Shown here: positions 6,457-10,015 of the stretch, one piece after another
How the letters are laid out: the number at the start of each line of letters is the position of its first letter
Numbering within the stretch: position 1 is the stretch's first letter
Assembly: GCA_017411885.1 (NCBI GenBank)
Contig: JAFQPF010000152.1
Location: 1 to 10,015 of the forward strand
Length of the DNA stretch: 10,015 nt
Direction: 5' to 3'
DNA from: Clostridia bacterium
Lineage (GTDB): Bacteria > Bacillota_A > Clostridia > Oscillospirales > CAG-272
The notes under the pieces: model-generated
Told to the model about the DNA's origin: nothing
Databases searched by the model: none
What the model saw: the letters and a program-made list of their open reading frames with translations, nothing else
Translations under genes and position numbers: made by a program

Positions 6457-6537
6457 GTCCGTGCTACGGACTGCTTTTTGCCCGCCCGGGCTCCGGGCCG
6501 CGTTATGCCTGTCCGGGCTCCGGACATTCAAGCACAC
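6457..6537. repeat. Three hairpins at exact 27-nt period with conserved GCT loop
   Basis: Hairpins start at 6457, 6484 and 6511. Their stems are GTCCGT/ACGGAC, GCCCGG/CCGGGC and GTCCGG/CCGGAC, each around the loop GCT, each followed by a 12-nt variable spacer. The stems covary at two positions. Only the first is followed by a short T-run (TGCTTTTT), giving at best a weak plus-strand terminator. The third copy lies inside the end of the minus-strand PLP-enzyme gene and encodes its last residues. Confidence 0.8.
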
Positions 6538-7765
6538 GCTCTGCCGCTGAAAGTATACCAAGCTTGCCTGCCTCAAAAGTAAGTCCGCCCTGCATATATA
6601 CAGGGTACGGCTCACGCACGGGTGCATCAGCCGAAAGCTCGATCGACGAGCCCGACGTAAACGCGCCTGCCGCCATTATTACCTCATCGGCATAGCCCGG
6701 CATAGCCCAGGGCATCGGCGCAACGTAGGAATCAACCGGAGATGCGCTCTGTATTCCTCCACAGAAGGCAATAAGCTTTTCGGCGCTGCCAAGCCTTACG
6801 ATCTGTATTATATCGCTTCTCTTTTCGTTATACTTAGGCTCGGTTTCATATCCGAGCGCATCAAAGACATACGCCGCGTAATGCGCGGTCTTTATTGCCT
6901 GTGCAACGATATGAGGTGCCATAAAGAAGCCCTTGTACATACTCTTTGTCTGACCAAGGCTCGCACCGCATTCAAGTCCGATGCCAACGCTCGTAAGTCT
7001 GTATGAGGCAAGCTCTACCGCACGAGCACTTCCCGCTATGTAGCCGCCGCTTTCAGCCATTCCGCCGCCCGGATTCTTGATAAGCGAACCGATTATCATA
7101 TCTGCCCCCACGCTTGTAGGCTCTTTTTCCTCAACGAATTCGCCGTAGCAATTATCAACCACAACGTAAGCATCCGACTGTGCTTTTACAAGCTTTACGA
7201 TCTCGCCTATCTGATCGACCGTAAGTGTCGGGCGGATCATATAGCCCTTTGAACGCTGAATAAATACTACCTTTACACGCTTGCCGTATGTATCAAGCGC
7301 GTTTTTTATGCCCTCAAAATCTATATCGCCGTTATCCTTAAGAGTCACTTCCCTGTACTCAATACCGAAATCGGCAAGTGAGCCGTTTCCGGCTTCTCCT
7401 CTGATGCCAATGACCTCCTCAAGGGTATCGTAGGGCTTGCCTGTGACCGAAAGCATAATGTCACCAGGTCTGAGCAAAGCTGACAGGCCTATAGTAAGCG
7501 CGTGAGTACCGTTTACGATACTGTGGCGCACGAATGCCGCCTCGGCATCAAACACCTTTGCGTAGATCTTATCAAGTGTGTCACGTCCCTTATCATCGTA
7601 GCCGTAACCGCTTGTAGGCGCAAAATGCGATTCGCTCACCTTGAATTCGCGAAAGGCATCCATCACCTTGACGGTGTTCTTAAACGATATTCTGTCAACC
7701 TCGGCAAAGACCTCACCGAGAGCCGCTGATGCGGCTTTATCTATTTCTTCAAGTCTTAAGTTCAT
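6503..7765 (-). CDS. Methionine gamma-lyase / YnbB-family PLP-dependent enzyme
   Basis: This 420-residue enzyme belongs to the fold-type I PLP family often annotated as 'methionine gamma-lyase family' or 'aluminium resistance protein' (YnbB type). It is distantly related to cystathionine lyases. The likely Schiff-base lysine is K230 in IIGSLIKNPGGG and the pyridine-nitrogen aspartate is D204 in VVVDNCYGEF. FAPTSGYGYDD (48-58) and RHSIVNGTHAL (80-90) are family landmarks. Length is normal. Its substrate has not been firmly established for this family; C-S lyase activity on methionine or cystathionine is inferred from homology. The ATG is preceded by AAGGAAAGGA (complement of 7769-7778), which overlaps the end of the upstream peptidase gene, so it is the last gene of the peptidase operon. 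The final residues ECPEPGQA are encoded by a hairpin repeat and look acquired from it. No minus-strand terminator follows closely. Confidence 0.92.
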   Translation of the reverse strand: MNLRLEEIDKAASAALGEVFAEVDRISFKNTVKVMDAFREFKVSESHFAPTSGYGYDDKGRDTLDKIYAKVFDAEAAFVRHSIVNGTHALTIGLSALLRPGDIMLSVTGKPYDTLEEVIGIRGEAGNGSLADFGIEYREVTLKDNGDIDFEGIKNALDTYGKRVKVVFIQRSKGYMIRPTLTVDQIGEIVKLVKAQSDAYVVVDNCYGEFVEEKEPTSVGADMIIGSLIKNPGGGMAESGGYIAGSARAVELASYRLTSVGIGLECGASLGQTKSMYKGFFMAPHIVAQAIKTAHYAAYVFDALGYETEPKYNEKRSDIIQIVRLGSAEKLIAFCGGIQSASPVDSYVAPMPWAMPGYADEVIMAAGAFTSGSSIELSADAPVREPYPVYMQGGLTFEAGKLGILSAAERVLECPEPGQA

Positions 7766-7778
7766 ATATCCTTTCCTT

Positions 7779-8768
7779 TCACAGAGGCTTTCTTATAAAC
7801 TCGCCGAGCAGCTTTACACAAGCGTCAACGTCTGCCATATCTATCATCTCGACCGACGAATGAATGTATCTTGTAGGTATTGATACGGCTCCTGCGATCG
7901 CTCCCTGCGCGCTTCTTTGAATAGAGCCGGTGTCTGTGCCGCCAAAGGGGAGGTATTCAAGCTGATGCTTTATATTCTTTTCCTTTGCAAGCGACTTTAA
8001 GTCTTCAACAAGCTCATAGTCGCAGATGACCGAGTTATCCCTTATCTTTATCGCCGCACCGCCGCCAAGCTTTACCGCCATTGACTTTGCGCCCGGCACG
8101 TCACCCGTTGCGGTAACGTCTACCGCTATAGCAACGTCCGGTCTTACGTTATATGCCGCCGGAAGCGATCCGCGGCATCCGACCTCCTCCTGCACGGTGA
8201 ATACGAAGTATACATCGTTTTTGCAGGACTTTAAGTTTTCAAGGCACTTTATAAGCACCGCGCATCCGATACGGTCATCAAACGGTCTGCCCGCGTATCT
8301 TCTGCCGTAAAGCCTTGTAAGGCTTGCTTCACATACCGCGAAGTCGCCTATATTTATCTTCTTTTCACTCTGTTTTCTGCTCGAAGTACCGATGTCTATA
8401 TAATATTTTTCGCCGTTTTTAAGGTCATTCCCCGAAACGCCGCCCTCGGGTACTATAACGCCGCGCACGCCGTTTTCAAAGCTGACGCAGGAATACGCCG
8501 CCGAAATATAGTTGATACCGCCGACAGGTGCGATCTCAACAAGACCGCTTTCCTTTATATTAGTCACGAAAAAGCCGATCTCGTCCATATGCGCGGCAAG
8601 CATAAGCTTTTTGCCGTCACCCTTTTTGTGCGCGTAAAGATTGCCGAGATTGTCGGTATAAATCTCGTCCGCGTAAGGCTCTGTCTCTTTTTTTATGATC
8701 TCTGAAATTTTTGCTTCTCTTCCCGATACGGAGCCTGTCTTCATAAGCTTCTTTATAAGCTCGGTCAT
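7779..8768 (-). CDS. M42 family metallo-aminopeptidase
   Basis: This complete 329-residue M42 peptidase resembles a TET/glutamyl-aminopeptidase; family members form tetrahedral dodecamers in the cytoplasm that trim peptides from the N-terminus. The two-metal site is intact: H60 and D62 in AAHMDE, D164 in PFDDRIG, the catalytic base/ligand pair E194-E195 in QEEVGCRGS, D217 in AVDVTATGD, and H303 in TRYIHSSVEM. GGTDTGSIQ (276-284) is the conserved C-terminal loop. Residues about 70-155 form the PDZ-like dimerisation/insert domain. The ATG follows AAAGGGTGA (complement of 8774-8782), 14 nt after the previous peptidase gene. Some older annotations call such proteins endoglucanase (CelM); the motifs support peptidase. 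Substrate preference (acidic, hydrophobic or basic N-termini) cannot be read reliably. Confidence 0.95.
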   Translation of the reverse strand: MTELIKKLMKTGSVSGREAKISEIIKKETEPYADEIYTDNLGNLYAHKKGDGKKLMLAAHMDEIGFFVTNIKESGLVEIAPVGGINYISAAYSCVSFENGVRGVIVPEGGVSGNDLKNGEKYYIDIGTSSRKQSEKKINIGDFAVCEASLTRLYGRRYAGRPFDDRIGCAVLIKCLENLKSCKNDVYFVFTVQEEVGCRGSLPAAYNVRPDVAIAVDVTATGDVPGAKSMAVKLGGGAAIKIRDNSVICDYELVEDLKSLAKEKNIKHQLEYLPFGGTDTGSIQRSAQGAIAGAVSIPTRYIHSSVEMIDMADVDACVKLLGEFIRKPL

Positions 8769-8782
8769 ATTATCACCCTTTC

Positions 8783-9841
8783 TTAAAATGACTGCAAAAG
8801 CTCTTTTGCAAGCCCGCAGATAGAATAAAGATCGTTAATATTTGCAACGCATGATGCGGAGTGCAGATACCTTGTCGGTGCTGACAATGCAATAGTCTTA
8901 ACACCGTGCGCGCTTTTGTGTATATGCGCGCTGTCATTTCCGCCGCTTACGTATTTTTTAACCTGGCATTTTATATCCTTTTCACGCGCAAGCCTTTGCG
9001 CGAGCTCAAACAATCCCTTGTCGTAAATCGTAGATCTGTCGGCTATAAGCACGCATCCGCCCTCACCAAGGCTTGCCACCTTAAGTGAATCGGGTGTGTC
9101 CGCCACGTCGCTTACCGCCGTTGTTTCAAGCACGATCGCGTATTCGGGCTTTATCCTGTTTGCTGCCGCAAGCGCGCCCGAAAGTCCAAGCTCCTCACGT
9201 ACTGTAAAGCAGAAATAAGCATCACGGTCAAGCTTTATTTCACCGTCACGGATACTGTGCAAAAGCTCAATTATCACCGCGCATCCGAGTCGGTCGTCTA
9301 TCGCCTTTGATTTGATATATTCGCCGTTTTCGCCAAAGCTTGTATATTCCGATTCAAATGTCGCAAAATAGCCCTCGTCGGTGTATTTTTTCGCTTCATA
9401 GCGGCTTGTTGCGCCAATATCTATAACAAGTGAATCGGGTGTGCTTGGCTTTTCGCGCTCGGCGGCAGACTGCAGATGTATCGCCTTTGAGCATATCACT
9501 CCGGGAAGATACAAGCCGTTTTTGCCCTCGACCGTCACGCGCCTGCCGGGAAGAACCGCCGGCACTATTCCGCCGACGTTCTGAAAATGCAGATATCCGT
9601 ATTCGTCGATATCGCTTATCATAAAGCCGACCTCATCCATATGCGCCGATACCATCACGGGCGGCTTGTTACTGTCTGACTTTACCTTTAATATAATATT
9701 TCCGAGAGTGTCCTTTATACATTCATCATAAAGCCCTTCGCACGCCTTGAGCGCGTAATCGGCAACGGCGTTTTCACATCCCGAGGGTCCGAAAAGCAGG
9801 CAAAGCTCTTTTAATTCTTTATCAATTCTTTCCTTATTCAC
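8783..9841 (-). CDS. M42 family metallo-aminopeptidase, paralogue 2
   Basis: This is a complete 352-residue M42 peptidase, clearly diverged from its downstream neighbour. Active-site motifs are SAHMDEVGF (H67, D69), AIDDRLGCA (D182), VREELGLSG (E216, E217) and TRYLHSAS (H327). The fourth ligand position is glutamate, E239 in VLETTAVSD, instead of the more usual aspartate; a carboxylate is kept, so activity is expected. After the last histidine the family's common Glu (HSxxE) is missing (HSASCVA). The start is GTG at 9841-9839. The frame, the N-terminus NKERIDKELKELCLLFGPSG and an AGAGG ribosome site (complement of 9850-9854) support it. It overlaps the stop of the gene before it by 8 nt, which indicates translational coupling. 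Its role should be peptide trimming in the cytoplasm. Confidence 0.93.
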   Translation of the reverse strand: MNKERIDKELKELCLLFGPSGCENAVADYALKACEGLYDECIKDTLGNIILKVKSDSNKPPVMVSAHMDEVGFMISDIDEYGYLHFQNVGGIVPAVLPGRRVTVEGKNGLYLPGVICSKAIHLQSAAEREKPSTPDSLVIDIGATSRYEAKKYTDEGYFATFESEYTSFGENGEYIKSKAIDDRLGCAVIIELLHSIRDGEIKLDRDAYFCFTVREELGLSGALAAANRIKPEYAIVLETTAVSDVADTPDSLKVASLGEGGCVLIADRSTIYDKGLFELAQRLAREKDIKCQVKKYVSGGNDSAHIHKSAHGVKTIALSAPTRYLHSASCVANINDLYSICGLAKELLQSF

Positions 9842-10015
9842 CGACTACACCTCTTTTCGCAAAGGCAGAAACAAGTCTTGCGCACTCGTATATATCGTCT
9901 ACGCTCACAACCTCGCTGTAGGTATGCATATTGTGAAGCGGAACACTTACCACCGCCGTAGGTATACCCTTTCCTACAAGCGCAAGCCTGTCGGCATTCG
10001 TACCGGTTGAGCCTG
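9834..10015 (-). CDS. M42 family metallo-aminopeptidase, paralogue 3 (C-terminal end only)
   Basis: The last 59 residues of a third M42 peptidase run off the right edge. They read GSTGTNADRLALVGKGIPTA, then VVSVPLHNMHTYSEVVSVDD, and end FAKRGVVGE before a TAA at 9836-9834. The GxxPTxVxSxP run followed by HNMHTYSE is the M42 C-terminal metal-histidine region, here with H-N-M-H-T instead of the R-Y-I/L-H-S of its two neighbours, so it belongs to a different M42 subgroup. The catalytic Glu and the other ligands lie outside the window. The end overlaps the GTG start of the next peptidase by 8 nt. Because so little is visible the family call rests on the C-terminal motif and on genomic position. 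Confidence 0.85.
   Translation of the reverse strand, partial: GSTGTNADRLALVGKGIPTAVVSVPLHNMHTYSEVVSVDDIYECARLVSAFAKRGVVGE

Larger units (their letters stand above)
5985..6502. other. Gene-free intergenic repeat island between convergent genes
   Basis: These 518 bases separate the ends of the symporter and the PLP-enzyme gene. No reading frame here resembles a protein; the longest (6026-6304, plus) is made of translated palindromes. The stretch contains the repeats listed separately at 6012, 6050, 6119, 6178, 6219 and 6457. The remaining segments, 6086-6118 and 6352-6456, show nothing I can identify. Confidence 0.85.

Noticed and set aside
6457..6479. Plus-strand terminator (hairpin plus TTTTT)
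   Set aside because: The stem is only 6 bp, the T-run is interrupted from the stem by TGC, and no plus-strand gene ends nearby.
6457..6525. Possible CRISPR array from the regularly spaced repeats
   Set aside because: There are only three 15-nt palindromic units with diverging stems and 12-nt spacers, and no cas genes; CRISPR repeats are longer and near-identical.
8783..9841. Loss of catalysis in peptidase paralogue 2 because of Glu239 instead of Asp
   Set aside because: A carboxylate is retained and all other ligands and the catalytic Glu are present, so inactivation is not supported.

Overview
The window looks like chromosome of an anaerobic, low-to-mid GC Firmicute, most likely a gut Clostridia (Oscillospiraceae/Christensenellales-like). 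The reasons are the gene families (YhaO/YhaN-type nuclease pair, RpiR regulator, AGCS symporter under a tandem glycine riboswitch, M42 peptidases, YnbB-type PLP enzyme), strong AGGAG-type ribosome binding sites, TTGACA/TATAAT promoter boxes and U-tract terminators. Assignment below class level is not possible from the sequence alone.

Layout. Left block, plus strand (1-4042): the 3' part of an SbcD/YhaO-like metallophosphoesterase, a complete SbcC/YhaN-like SMC-family ATPase with a central pair of membrane segments, and a MurR/RpiR-type regulator closed by a terminator that contains its own stop codon. Middle block, plus strand (4074-5984): a consensus extended -10 promoter, a tandem glycine riboswitch, an intrinsic terminator as expression platform, an AGCS-family sodium:alanine/glycine symporter, and a 21-bp-stem terminator.

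The roughly 520-bp gap between convergent genes (5985-6502) has no credible gene. It is packed with four kinds of palindromic repeat: a 28-bp perfect palindrome followed by a long hairpin; two 30-nt direct repeats whose stems differ by compensatory changes; a 133-bp MITE-like dyad element made of nested hairpins; and three hairpins spaced exactly 27 nt apart, each with a GCT loop. The third of these encodes the C-terminus of the neighbouring gene.

Right block, minus strand (10015 down to 6503): a compact four-gene operon of three consecutive M42 metallo-aminopeptidase paralogues (the first cut by the window edge) and a YnbB/methionine gamma-lyase-family PLP enzyme. The junctions are an 8-nt overlap, a 14-nt gap and a 13-nt gap.

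Functionally, the left block is DNA-end repair. The middle and right blocks both concern amino acids: riboswitch-controlled uptake or efflux of small neutral amino acids, and intracellular peptide trimming with a possible sulfur amino acid lyase. No wholly new protein system is evident. The least explained material is the repeat island and an 11-bp complement between aptamer 1 and the sequence just after aptamer 2.
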